Assembly (NCBI RefSeq): GCF_016863335.1
Contig: NZ_BOOR01000007.1
Coordinates: 248,001-312,000, forward strand
Reading direction: 5' to 3'
DNA length: 64,000 nucleotides
DNA from: Planotetraspora thailandica
Lineage (GTDB): Bacteria > Actinomycetota > Actinomycetes > Streptosporangiales > Streptosporangiaceae
A program made the translations under genes and the position numbers. The notes beneath the pieces were generated by a model that was given only the letters and a program-made list of their open reading frames with translations, had not been told where the DNA came from and made no database searches. This document shows positions 1 through 8,173 of the stretch, piece by piece; position 1 is the first letter of the stretch; the number at the start of each line of letters is the position of its first letter.

Positions 1-387
1 AACGCCTCAAGAGGAGAAATGAGGGAGTGCAGGCGAACTCATAATGGAAGTACCGCATTAGGCTTCCAATGACAAAAACCATGCTAGTGGCCCATATTGC
101 CAATAGGGCACAGATTGCTATATATGCAGCAAATGCTGCCAACCCAACTGCGACAGAGCTCACAGATGTCGATTATCGGACACCATGGCTTCTGGGCGCC
201 GGGTTTCCTCAAGATGAGTCTCCGTCAGTCCACTACAGCCCTGTCGGCGGCGTTACCGACCCCGACCGAGGATCGACCCATGACTGCCGGAGCGCCTGTC
301 GACCCAGTTCCGCCAAGGAGCAAGTGCGTCAGCCCACCGAGGTCGAGCAGGCGTTCGGGGTCGCCATCGTCGACCTCATCGACATAG
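1..387. other. Intergenic left edge, no gene recognised
   Basis: The first 200 bases are clearly more AT-rich than the rest of the window. Short open frames exist but none has a recognisable motif or a convincing ribosome binding site. Because decayed transposase and ABC-transporter scraps follow directly, this is most likely the edge of a degraded mobile or foreign segment that continues to the left. Positions 661-900 are similarly featureless. Confidence 0.4.
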
Positions 388-483
388 CGATATCGACAGA
401 GGAGTTCATATTCAGCTACATCAACGGCTTCCACAAGCCGCGCTCTCACCACTCCGAGAACGGGTACCTCAGCTCACAAATTA
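388..483 (+). mobile_element. IS3-family transposase (OrfB) C-terminal remnant
   Basis: The plus-strand frame reads EEFIFSYINGFHKPRSHH and then SENGYLSS. This matches the pattern at the C-terminus of IS3-family integrase-type transposases, in which an Y-I-x-x-F/Y-H/Y-N-x-x-R-x-H-S core is followed by GYLSP. No start codon, DDE residues or inverted repeats are visible upstream, and the frame runs into unrelated sequence at once. It is therefore a scrap of a dead insertion sequence. The family assignment rests on one short motif. Confidence 0.5.
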
Positions 484-546
484 CGAGCGTCGGTAGGTCA
501 TGCCCGCCCAAGAAGACGGCTGTGCCGCCCCGTAGCCGTCGCTTTC

Positions 547-660
547 GCCCTGGACCTGGCCAAACGGCCCGAACTGCTGGTCATGGGCGAGCCGGTCGCT
601 TCGCTCGACCTGCTCGCTCGCCGTGAGTTCCTGCAGGGGCTGACGGAGAAGCCCTGGCGT
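547..660 (+). pseudogene. ABC transporter ATP-binding protein fragment
   Basis: The frame reads ALDLAKRPELLVMGEPVASL and continues DLLARREFLQGL. This is the Walker B/D-loop region of an ABC ATPase, where functional members read LLVLDEPVASLDPLARREF. The Walker B aspartate is replaced by glycine (MGEP for LDEP), no Walker A or signature motif precedes it, and the frame degenerates after about 38 codons. It is a non-functional fragment beside the transposase remnant, probably left by an insertion or deletion event. Confidence 0.5.
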
Positions 661-907
661 GTTGACAGAGCCAGGGCAAATCCACTGGCTGAACCTGCGG
701 GAGGGGCCCGACAAGGGCTGATGCGCGGTTCGGTCCGCAGGGGTACGTATCAGTCCATCGTTGGGACGTGACCGCTTAGGGCGACAGTCGCTCTTGCTCG
801 TCCTGTTTGGTGGTCGACGTGGAGGAGTCGCCATGATCATCCCCCGTATGTCCCCTGATCATGGTCCTACGGCTGCATATGGCTGCTCGGGGTGGCTCAC
901 CAAGCAA

Positions 908-937
908 AAGACCTGCGGTAGAGGAACCGCAGGTCAG
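908..937 (-). terminator. Intrinsic terminator of tRNA-Arg
   Basis: A 10-bp stem (GACCTGCGGT paired with ACCGCAGGTC, positions 910-935) with a 6-nt loop lies just downstream of the minus-strand tRNA gene. Read on the minus strand it is followed by CTTTTGCTTG. The position and U-rich tail fit a Rho-independent terminator. Confidence 0.75.
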
Positions 938-962
938 AGGGTGAACCCCAAGGTCAAAAGAG

Positions 963-1035
963 TGCCCCCGGCAGGATTCGAACCTGCGGCACCCGCTTTA
1001 GGAGAGCGGTGCTCTATCCCCTGAGCTACGGAGGC
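963..1035 (-). tRNA. tRNA-Arg (anticodon CCU)
   Basis: On the minus strand the sequence folds as a complete cloverleaf. The acceptor stem is GCCTCCG with CGGGGGC. The anticodon stem CCGCT/AGCGG closes the loop CTCCTAA (anticodon CCT, reading AGG codons). The T arm contains GGTTCGAATCC. CCA is not encoded at the 3' end. A hairpin terminator follows at 910-935. Confidence 0.93.
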
Positions 1036-1192
1036 GTTGATGCGCTCTGTAAGCCTAGCGAAAGGTTGGCACAGTGCGCGCCTCCATAGGGGTGTGGTTC
1101 GAAGCTGATGTGTCATCACCATCCTGAGCTGCGGTAAAGCCCTGGCAAGTGGGCGCGTCTCCGCTCGAACCCGCTGGCTACCGTCACTGTTC

Positions 1193-1933
1193 GTGACCGG
1201 ATTGCGACGCAAATATGTCCGTGGGCTGCGTCCCGTGGTGCTCGTCGTGGGGTTGATCGCGCCCGCGATCCTCGCCTCAGGCATGCTGATGGCCGATGTC
1301 ACTGGCTTCGAGGCCACGGCCAGGGGTGCCACGAACACGGCGGCCCTACACGCACAGGCCGACTCGCAAGCAAAAGCCGACCTTGCCCGCAACACAGAGC
1401 CCACCGATTCCCGCAGCCGCCAAGAAGGCCCCACTGCGGGCGTCGCCATCGCCGCTCCGGACGTCGTGGCTCCGGGCGCCCCACCGATTGTGCCGGTGGC
1501 AGAGGCCGTGCAGAGCGCGGTCATGGAGCCGACGCTGATGTCGGCGCCTCCGGGGCCGGCTCGGCTCTACGGGCAGCTTGTCGTCGTTCGCCGACCTGAG
1601 GAGACGGCTGCCCAGCCGGCCGTGATCACCCGGCCAGGCCAGGCGTCCTCGGCCCAGCCGTCCGATGAGCCCCATGAAGGCCTTACCTGCGCCCTGGACT
1701 GGAAGGACACCTGGCTCTGGGACCTGTGCCGGGAAGACGGCGGCAAGGCCGCTGAACCCGCCGTTGAACCTCCTGCCGAACCCGCCGATACACCCGCCAA
1801 AGAACCCGCCACAAAAGCAACCACCAAAGCAACCATCGAAGAACCGGCCAAAGAACCCACCAAAGAGTCCGCCAAGACGAGCGCCACACCAGCCCCAGGC
1901 GACTCGGACAAGAAGTCGCAGACCGGCAGTTAA
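1193..1933 (+). CDS. Secreted or membrane-anchored hypothetical protein with Lys/Glu/Pro/Thr-rich tail
   Basis: This 246-residue protein begins with a basic stretch (RRKYVRGLR) and a hydrophobic segment at about residues 12-32. That is a signal peptide or membrane anchor with a long Ala/Pro-rich exported part. One short folded-looking patch (TCALDWKDTWLWDLC, about residues 164-178) contains two cysteines that could form a disulfide. The last 65 residues are low-complexity repeats of EPA, KEPA and KEPT type, typical of a wall-spanning or disordered tail. No family is recognised. The GTG start has no evident ribosome binding site, so translation may be leaderless. It lies upstream of, and in the same direction as, the M15 peptidase gene, which fits a cell-envelope role, but no function can be given. 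Confidence 0.65.
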   Translation: MTGLRRKYVRGLRPVVLVVGLIAPAILASGMLMADVTGFEATARGATNTAALHAQADSQAKADLARNTEPTDSRSRQEGPTAGVAIAAPDVVAPGAPPIVPVAEAVQSAVMEPTLMSAPPGPARLYGQLVVVRRPEETAAQPAVITRPGQASSAQPSDEPHEGLTCALDWKDTWLWDLCREDGGKAAEPAVEPPAEPADTPAKEPATKATTKATIEEPAKEPTKESAKTSATPAPGDSDKKSQTGS

Positions 1934-2024
1934 CGTCTTCGCCGACCGGGCCCGGGCACCCTTCCTGCTGTAGTAACGTGCGTGCCTGGGCCGAGTCACG
2001 AGTTCGTAAAAAGAGGAGTTGATC

Positions 2025-3110
2025 GTGCCATCTCCTCGATCAGCCGGTCTGATCGCGGCCGCTCTGGCGATGACCTCCATAGGTGGTGTCCAGGCGAGCA
2101 ATCCCCACATGGTCCCCGTCGCCTCCGTCAGGGCAGCCGCCGCTCCCAAGCCGGGCAGCCTGACGGCGCTGCGCAAGCAGGCCCAGGAGGCCTACAAGGC
2201 GATCGCGGACGCCACCAAGACTCTGGACGCCCAGCAGAAGCAGTTCAACCAGACCAACAAGCAGCTCGCGGCCAAGCTGAAGGAGCTCGACAAGGCCAAC
2301 AAGCGGCTGGAGCAGATCCGTCAGCCGTTGTCCGGCCTGATCGAGTCCGTCTACCAGGATCCTTCCGCCAGCGGCATGGGCCCGCTGTTCGCCAAGGGCG
2401 ACGGCACCACGACCCTGCGGGCGATGAGCGACGTCGACCATCTGGCGGTCGGCCGCAACACCGTCCTCGACGACGCGGCCCGCCTCCTGAAGGACAAGCA
2501 GAAGCTGGCCGCCGAGGCTCAGGACCTGCGGTCGGCCAACCTCCTCGAAGAGGCGCAGATGAGCCACCAGGTCGACACCCTGCGCGCCAAGTCGAGTGAC
2601 GTCGTCAAGACGCTCACGCAGTCGCTCACCAAGCTGGGCGTCGACGTGGACCAGGGCAACCGGGGGACGCAGGCGTGCGACCCGACCCGGGTCTCCGCGG
2701 CCGCCCAGTTCCCCAACGGGCTGCTTCCCAAGACCAGCCTCTGCCCGCTGCCGCAGAAGGGGCGCGAGCTCCGCGCCGACGCGGCGATCGCGTTCGCGGA
2801 CATGAACCTCGCCTACTCCAAGAACTTCGGCAAGCAGATGTGCGTGGCCGACAGCTATCGCAGCCTCGCGTCGCAGCAGGCCATCTACTACCAGCGCCCC
2901 GGGTTCGCGGCCACGCCGGGCAGGAGCAACCACGGTCTCGGGCTGGCCGTCGACCTCTGCGGCGGCGTGCAGAACTCCGGGTCGGTCCAGTTCAACTGGA
3001 TGGAGGCCAACAGCAAGCGCTACGGCTTCATCCACCCCGCCTGGGCCTACAGCAACCCGTTCGAGCCGTGGCACTGGGAGTACGACCCCAAGCTGGGCGC
3101 AAGCCTCTGA
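2025..3110 (+). CDS. Secreted M15 (VanY-like) D-alanyl-D-alanine carboxypeptidase with coiled-coil N-terminus
   Basis: About 361 residues. A signal peptide (residues 1-25, ending near GVQA) is followed by a long Gln/Lys-rich coiled coil at about 45-200. A C-terminal M15 peptidase domain follows at about 235-360. Visible zinc and catalytic motifs are SNHGLGLAVDL (His and Asp ligands) and WHWEY near the C-terminus (third ligand), with the substrate-side motif SYRS. Such enzymes trim D-Ala or D-Asp from peptidoglycan stem peptides outside the membrane. The coiled coil resembles those that regulate peptidoglycan hydrolases, which is inference. GTG at 2025 is chosen over TTG at 2019 because AGAGGAG (2012-2018) is then at normal spacing. 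Two cysteines in the peptidase domain may form a disulfide. Confidence 0.85.
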   Translation: MPSPRSAGLIAAALAMTSIGGVQASNPHMVPVASVRAAAAPKPGSLTALRKQAQEAYKAIADATKTLDAQQKQFNQTNKQLAAKLKELDKANKRLEQIRQPLSGLIESVYQDPSASGMGPLFAKGDGTTTLRAMSDVDHLAVGRNTVLDDAARLLKDKQKLAAEAQDLRSANLLEEAQMSHQVDTLRAKSSDVVKTLTQSLTKLGVDVDQGNRGTQACDPTRVSAAAQFPNGLLPKTSLCPLPQKGRELRADAAIAFADMNLAYSKNFGKQMCVADSYRSLASQQAIYYQRPGFAATPGRSNHGLGLAVDLCGGVQNSGSVQFNWMEANSKRYGFIHPAWAYSNPFEPWHWEYDPKLGASL

Positions 3111-3116
3111 CCCGCG

Positions 3117-3767
3117 TCATCGCGGATGGATGGCCACGGACAGCCGGGCGTGCGCCTGGGCCTGGGCGAGCTGAGCGGCTTCGGCCGAGCTCGTGGCGAG
3201 CACGAGCAGCGCGCCGTCGTCCGCCGCCTCGGTCGGTGGGCTCGACATCACGCGGACCCCGTGCGCGACGGTGACCGCCCGCACGGCACCACTCCCAGCC
3301 GGGACGCCGGCCGCGTCGTCCACGGAGCCCTCGACCACGGGGCCCTCGAACGCGGCCAGCACGTCGATCACGTCTCCCGATGAGAGCAGCCGGGCCGCGT
3401 CCGCGTCGGCGATCCGCACCGGCACGGCGACCTTGCCCGGCTCACCCGTGGTCAGTGGCCCCTGGCCGAGGAGGCGGGCGTCGGTGAGCGGCTCGCCCCG
3501 CCGCATCGGACCGGCCAGCACACGCCCCGCCACGGCCGTATTCGTGGGGAGCGCGCCGTCGGGCACCGCGCCGGGCGGGAGCCGTACGGTCGTGACGTCG
3601 GCGGCGGACAGGCGGCCGCCGACGAGATCGCGGGCAGCGACGAGGACGGCCACGCCCTGGGGCTGCCGGACGGCCGCCAGTGCGCAGGCCACCGCGACAC
3701 CGGCGAGCAGCGCGGCGATCACACGACGGTGGCGTGCGAGGAGACGCCGGACCTTCATGGCACGCAT
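3117..3767 (-). CDS. SAF-domain protein (CpaB/FlgA-like), single membrane anchor
   Basis: About 216 residues. A short basic N-terminus and one membrane segment (about residues 14-34) precede a SAF domain that starts at VLVAARDLVGGRLSAADV. This is the arrangement seen in CpaB/RcpC pilus-assembly proteins and in many actinobacterial orphan SAF proteins. No pilus genes are nearby, so a pilus role cannot be claimed. The start is ATG at 3767 (alternative ATG at 3758). It lies 13 bp after the mtnP stop on the same strand, so the two are probably cotranscribed. Function beyond an extracytoplasmic SAF domain is unknown. Confidence 0.7.
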   Translation of the reverse strand: MRAMKVRRLLARHRRVIAALLAGVAVACALAAVRQPQGVAVLVAARDLVGGRLSAADVTTVRLPPGAVPDGALPTNTAVAGRVLAGPMRRGEPLTDARLLGQGPLTTGEPGKVAVPVRIADADAARLLSSGDVIDVLAAFEGPVVEGSVDDAAGVPAGSGAVRAVTVAHGVRVMSSPPTEAADDGALLVLATSSAEAAQLAQAQAHARLSVAIHPR

Positions 3768-3780
3768 GGCGGCCCGCCGG

Positions 3781-4584
3781 CTACGGAAGCTCGAAGGGGA
3801 GCGTGAGACCGTCCAGGGCGTCTCCGCAGGAGCAGGGACGGTCCAGGGGCAGGCCCTCGACGATGTCGCGCACCATTGAGCGCATGCGTTCGACGTTCTT
3901 GGCGAAGAAGGCCAGCACCTCTTCGTGGGTGACGCCCTCACCGGCCTCCACGCCGGCGTCATGGTCGGTCACCAGGCACACGGACGTGTAGCAGAGGGCC
4001 AGCTCGCGGGCGAGTACGGCCTCGGGGTGTCCGGTCATTCCGATGACCGACCAGCCGGCCTGGGAGTACCACTTCGATTCCGCGCGGGTGGAGAACCGCG
4101 GCCCTTCGATGACGACCAGGGTGCCTTCGTCGGCCGTGTCGAATTCGGCCTCCCGCGCCTTCGCCGCCGCCACAGCCCGGCCGGACGGGCAGTAGGGGTC
4201 GGCGAAGGAGACGTGCACGGCCCCTGCGTCGTAGTAGGTCTGCACCCGGTCGGTCGTACGGTCGACCAGCTGGTCGGGGACGACCAGGGCGCCGGGTCCG
4301 AGCTCGGGACGCAGGGAACCGACCGCGCTGGGTGCCACCACCTGCCGGACGCCGAGGGAGCGCAGGGCCCACATGTTGGCCCGGTAGGGGATGCGATGCG
4401 GGGGGAACGTGTGGCCGCGCCCATGGCGAGGGATGAAGGCCACCGACCGGTCGCCGATGCGCCCCACGGTGATGGTGTCGCTCGGCGGGCCGTACGGCGT
4501 CGCCACGTCGATCTCTTCAGCGCCTTCCAGCAGGGAGTAGAACCCCGATCCGCCGATGACGCCGATCTGCGCGCGATTGCTCAT
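3781..4584 (-). CDS. mtnP: S-methyl-5'-thioadenosine phosphorylase
   Basis: This 267-residue enzyme cleaves methylthioadenosine with phosphate to adenine and methylthioribose-1-phosphate in methionine salvage. Diagnostic motifs are IGVIGGSGFYSL at the N-terminus, FIPRHGRGH (phosphate site), PYRANMWALRSLGV, and ALVVPDQLVDRT. The length is normal for the MTAP/PNP family 2. Closely related purine phosphorylases share this fold, so activity on other 6-oxopurines cannot be excluded. It is followed on the same strand by the SAF-domain gene. Confidence 0.9.
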   Translation of the reverse strand: MSNRAQIGVIGGSGFYSLLEGAEEIDVATPYGPPSDTITVGRIGDRSVAFIPRHGRGHTFPPHRIPYRANMWALRSLGVRQVVAPSAVGSLRPELGPGALVVPDQLVDRTTDRVQTYYDAGAVHVSFADPYCPSGRAVAAAKAREAEFDTADEGTLVVIEGPRFSTRAESKWYSQAGWSVIGMTGHPEAVLARELALCYTSVCLVTDHDAGVEAGEGVTHEEVLAFFAKNVERMRSMVRDIVEGLPLDRPCSCGDALDGLTLPFELP

Positions 4585-4655
4585 GCGGCGACCCTAACGA
4601 ATCGCCGATGATCGCAAATGTGGGGCTGTGGATAACTCCCGATGCCGCCCGTGGA

Positions 4656-5003
4656 TCAGGCGGCGGACGTGGACGTGCCGCTCGATGACGAGGAAGAGGA
4701 CGACGCCGCGGCCGGAGCGGGGGTGCTCGTGGCCGAGTCGCTCTTGGAGCCGTCACCCGACGTGGAGACGGCCTTCTTCGAGTCGCTCGACGACGTCGTG
4801 GACGACGTGGTGGTGGACGAGCTCGACGACCGGCTGTCGGTGCGGTAGAAGCCGGATCCCTTGAAGACGATGCCGACCGGGGAGAAGACCTTGCGGAGCT
4901 TGCCCTGGCACTGGGGGCACTCAGTGAGCGGGTCGTCGGTGAACTTCTGGACGGCCTCCAGTTGCTCGCCGCAAACGGTACAGGCGTACTGGTAGGTGGG
5001 CAC
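4656..5003 (-). CDS. FmdB-type zinc-ribbon protein with Ser-rich tail
   Basis: About 115 residues. The N-terminus PTYQYACTVCGEQ, with a second CPQCQG about 25 residues later, forms the two-CxxC zinc ribbon of the FmdB family. These small proteins occur near ATP synthase or transport genes in many bacteria and have no settled function. After residue 60 the protein becomes a Ser/Thr/Asp-rich disordered tail ending in an Ala/Ser repeat. GTG at 5003 is chosen because the minus strand carries AGGAGG just upstream. The longer open frame upstream of it lacks family similarity. Confidence 0.8.
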   Translation of the reverse strand: MPTYQYACTVCGEQLEAVQKFTDDPLTECPQCQGKLRKVFSPVGIVFKGSGFYRTDSRSSSSSTTTSSTTSSSDSKKAVSTSGDGSKSDSATSTPAPAAASSSSSSSSGTSTSAA

Positions 5004-5121
5004 GCGCTCCTCCTGTGACTGGCACTCGACCCGTTCGACTGCTAATGGTAAGCAATCAACAAGCTCAAACGCCACTCAAGCCCGGTTTATTGCGCCATGC
5101 CCGTGCACCTAAGGGGTCAAC

Positions 5122-6630
5122 CTAGCTCAGGCCGGTCTCGCCGTACCACCCGGCCAGCTTGCCGCGGCGGTGGACGGCCCGCAGCCGACGCTCGACATCG
5201 TGTCGCTGTGCGGCGGTGGTGACCACCAGAAGCTGATCGTCCACGCGCAGCCGGGTGGTTTCCGAGGGCACGAAGGACCGGTCTCCCCGCACGATCATGG
5301 TCACGAGCGCGTTCACGGGCAGGCGGAGTTCGAAGATCTCCACGCCGTGCATGAGTGAGCCGGTCGGGACGCGCACTTGGAGCAGGTCGGCGTTGAGCTC
5401 CTCCAGCGGCGCGGCCTCCACGTCGAGGTCGCGGGGCTCGCCTTCCGCGGACAGGCCGAGCACGCGCGCCAGATAGGGCAGCGTGGGGCCCTGCACGAGC
5501 GTGAACACGACGACGATGATGAACACGTCGTTGAACAGGCCCTTGGCGTCGGGAATCCCCGCGGCCCAGGGGATGGTCGCCAGCACGATGGGCACGGCGC
5601 CGCGCAGGCCGGCCCACGACAGGAACGCCTGTTCCTGCCACGAGACGCTGCCGATCCTCAGCGCGCGGGCGAGCGCCGCGGACGCCACGACCGACAGCGG
5701 CCGGGCGAGCAGCACGAGGGCCAGCCCCGAGACCAGTGCGGGGACGACGACCCGGGGCAGCTCAGACGGGCTGGCGAGCATGCCCAGCATCACGAAGAGC
5801 CCGATCTGGGCGAGCCAGGCCGCTCCTTCGGCGAAGCCCCTGGTGGCCGCCCGGTGGGGCAGGCGGGCGTTGCCGAGGATCAAGGTGGCGATGTAGACGG
5901 CGAGGAAGCCGCTGCCATGCAGCAAGGCCGCCCCGCTGTAGGCGACGAGCGCCAGGGCGAGCACGGCGATGGGGTAGAGGCCGGAGGCGGGCAGCGCGAC
6001 CCGGCGCAGCGCGTACGCCGCCGCGGGGCCGACCGCAAAGCCGACGGCCGCGCCCACGACCAGCTCGTACGCGGTCTCGACGAGCACCGACGGCAGGCCC
6101 GGCATGGGTCCGGAGACCGTGCTGAGCATCATCACGACGATGACAGTGGGGGCGTCGTTGAAGCCCGACTCGGCCTCGAGGATGCCCGCCAGCCGTGGAG
6201 GCAGGGGCAGGCGACGCAACACGGAGAACACGGCGGCGGCGTCGGTGGAGGCGAGTACGGCGCCGAGCAACAACGAGGTCCGCCAGCTCATGTCGAGGAG
6301 CGTGTGCGCGGCCACGGCCAGCGCGACGATGCTCACCCCGATGCCGACGGTCGCGAGGACCAGGGCGACGGGTACGGCGTCGCGGACGTGGTTCCAGTTG
6401 GTCGTCAGGCCGCCCTCGGCCAGGATGACGGCCAGGGCGATGAGGCCGAGCTTCTGGGCGATCTGGGCATCCTCGAACTGGATGCCGACGATGCCTGACT
6501 CGCCCAGGAGCAGGCCGAGCCCAAGGTAGATCAGCAGGCTGGGCAGACCGGTGCGGTGGGCGATTCGCACGGACGCGATGGCCGCGATGACGACGGTGGC
6601 GGACAGGAGAAGCCAGACGTTCAAGCCCAC
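5122..6630 (-). CDS. CPA1-family K+(Na+)/H+ antiporter with TrkA-C domain
   Basis: 502 residues. About twelve membrane segments span residues 1-400, with the transport motifs ASTDAAAVFSVLR and ESGFNDAPTV (the Asn-Asp pair used in cation/proton exchange). A cytosolic TrkA-C (RCK_C) domain follows at about 405-490 (LRVDDQLLVVTT), as in NhaP2/CvrA potassium/proton antiporters. It probably exports K+ or Na+ in exchange for protons and is gated by a ligand at the RCK domain. The start is GTG with GGGAGGGG upstream. It stands between the FmdB gene and the folate cyclo-ligase, all on the minus strand. Confidence 0.87.
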   Translation of the reverse strand: MGLNVWLLLSATVVIAAIASVRIAHRTGLPSLLIYLGLGLLLGESGIVGIQFEDAQIAQKLGLIALAVILAEGGLTTNWNHVRDAVPVALVLATVGIGVSIVALAVAAHTLLDMSWRTSLLLGAVLASTDAAAVFSVLRRLPLPPRLAGILEAESGFNDAPTVIVVMMLSTVSGPMPGLPSVLVETAYELVVGAAVGFAVGPAAAYALRRVALPASGLYPIAVLALALVAYSGAALLHGSGFLAVYIATLILGNARLPHRAATRGFAEGAAWLAQIGLFVMLGMLASPSELPRVVVPALVSGLALVLLARPLSVVASAALARALRIGSVSWQEQAFLSWAGLRGAVPIVLATIPWAAGIPDAKGLFNDVFIIVVVFTLVQGPTLPYLARVLGLSAEGEPRDLDVEAAPLEELNADLLQVRVPTGSLMHGVEIFELRLPVNALVTMIVRGDRSFVPSETTRLRVDDQLLVVTTAAQRHDVERRLRAVHRRGKLAGWYGETGLS

Positions 6631-6663
6631 CTGTCCCCTCCCTATCTACTACCGCCGATCTTT

Positions 6664-7239
6664 TCACATATGCACCAACTGGGTGATCCCAGAGGGAGTG
6701 GCGGCGAGCCGTACACGCCGGTCGTGGGGTTCGGCGGGGACACCGTCGATCAGTTCACCGTCGTGGAGGAGGGCGACCGTCGGCACGTTGGGCCCCACGC
6801 GGGCGAGCGCGCGGTCGTAGTGGCCCCGGCCTCGGCCGAGCCGTACGCCGGTGGAGCGGTCGACGGCCAGGGCGGGCACCACGATCAGGCCGGCCGTGCG
6901 GATGGTGTCCGCTCCGCGCCGGGCGTCGACCGGCTCCATGATCCCCATCGGCCCGGGGGCGAGGGACTCGGGGCCGTCGTAGACCGCCCAGTCGAGGTCG
7001 TGGTCGGGCCGGATCACGGGGAGGATCACCGTCGCGCCGTGCTTCCACAGGGCGAAGACCAGCCCGTGGGTCGAGGGCTCGGTGCCGAACGACCAATAAC
7101 ACGCGACCAGTCCGGCCATCTGCACCCACGGCTGGTCGAGCAGCAGTTCGCGCACAGTGGCCGCCGATTGCCGCAGGGTCTCCTCGTCGAGCCGGGCGCG
7201 ATCGCGGAGGATCCGCTGACGCAGGGTCGTCTTGTCCAT
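6664..7239 (-). CDS. 5-formyltetrahydrofolate cyclo-ligase
   Basis: 191 residues. The enzyme converts 5-formyl-THF to 5,10-methenyl-THF using ATP. The C-terminal signature VRLGRGRGHYDRAL (substrate/ATP loop) and the N-terminal KTTLRQRILRDR are typical of the YgfA/MTHFS family. The start ATG at 7239 has GGAG about 10 nt upstream. It is transcribed divergently from galU, with only 24 bp between the two start codons, so the promoters must overlap the opposite coding regions or be very compact. This divergent 5-FCL/galU order is common in actinobacteria. Confidence 0.9.
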   Translation of the reverse strand: MDKTTLRQRILRDRARLDEETLRQSAATVRELLLDQPWVQMAGLVACYWSFGTEPSTHGLVFALWKHGATVILPVIRPDHDLDWAVYDGPESLAPGPMGIMEPVDARRGADTIRTAGLIVVPALAVDRSTGVRLGRGRGHYDRALARVGPNVPTVALLHDGELIDGVPAEPHDRRVRLAATPSGITQLVHM

Positions 7240-7263
7240 TGCCTGCTCCGTTAATGTTCACCC

Positions 7264-8169
7264 ATGGCTGACTTCGATCCTGTGACCAAAGCTGTCGTTC
7301 CGGCCGCGGGTCTCGGTACCCGGTTCCTTCCGGCGACCAAGGCCACTCCCAAGGAGATGCTGCCGATCGTTGACAAACCGGCTATCCAGTATGTCGTCGA
7401 GGAGGCGGTCTCCGCCGGGCTGCTCGACGTCCTCATGGTGACCGGGCGGAGCAAGCGTTCCATCGAGGATCATTTCGACGTAGCGTACGAGCTCGAGGAC
7501 GCCCTGCGCGCCAAGGGCGATGCGGAGCGGCTGTCCCAGGTCCAGCTGCCCGTCGACCTTGCGACCATGCACTATGTGCGCCAGGGCGAGCCCAAGGGGC
7601 TCGGACACGCCGTGTTGTGTGCCAAGCAGCACGTCGGGCATGAGCCGTTCGCCTGCCTCCTCGGCGACGACATCATCGACGCCCGCGACCCCCTGCTCAA
7701 GCGCATGATCGAGGTCCGCGCGACCTACGGCGGAAGCGTCATCGCGCTCATGGAGGTGCCGCGCGAGCAGGTCTCCCTGTACGGCGCCGCCGCGATCGTG
7801 CCCACCGGCGAGGATGACGTCGTCCGCATCACCGACCTCGTGGAGAAGCCGCCGGCCAACGAGGCGCCGTCCAACTGGGCGATCATCGGCCGCTATGTGA
7901 TCGACCCCGCGGTGTTCGAGGTCCTGGAGAACACGCCCCCCGGCCGCGGCGGCGAGATCCAGCTGACCGACGCCCTTCGGACGCTGGCGTCCCGGAGCCC
8001 CGATGAGGGCGGCCCCGTCCACGGTGTGCTGTTCCGCGGCCGCCGCTACGACACGGGCAACAAGCTCGACTACCTGCGCACCGTCGTCCAGTTCGCCGCC
8101 AACCGGCCCGACCTGGCGCCCGAGTTCATCCCCTGGCTGCGGGAATTCCTCGACCAGGCCGGATCCTAG
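7264..8169 (+). CDS. galU: UTP-glucose-1-phosphate uridylyltransferase
   Basis: 301 residues. It makes UDP-glucose from UTP and glucose-1-phosphate for trehalose, glycogen-related and surface glycans. The nucleotide-binding loop AAGLGTRFLPATKATPKEM near residue 12, the core YVVEEAVSAG, and the sugar-phosphate region around GLGHAVLCAK are diagnostic for bacterial GalU. It begins a run of same-strand genes (glp, moaC, mog, acetyltransferase, glpR), and its stop lies 4 bp before the glp start, so cotranscription is likely. Confidence 0.93.
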   Translation: MADFDPVTKAVVPAAGLGTRFLPATKATPKEMLPIVDKPAIQYVVEEAVSAGLLDVLMVTGRSKRSIEDHFDVAYELEDALRAKGDAERLSQVQLPVDLATMHYVRQGEPKGLGHAVLCAKQHVGHEPFACLLGDDIIDARDPLLKRMIEVRATYGGSVIALMEVPREQVSLYGAAAIVPTGEDDVVRITDLVEKPPANEAPSNWAIIGRYVIDPAVFEVLENTPPGRGGEIQLTDALRTLASRSPDEGGPVHGVLFRGRRYDTGNKLDYLRTVVQFAANRPDLAPEFIPWLREFLDQAGS

Positions 8170-8173
8170 AGAC

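Noticed and set aside
2040-3074. 344-codon minus-strand frame over the M15 peptidase
   Set aside because: The plus-strand gene has a signal peptide, zinc motifs and an RBS. The minus frame is a third-position-GC artefact.
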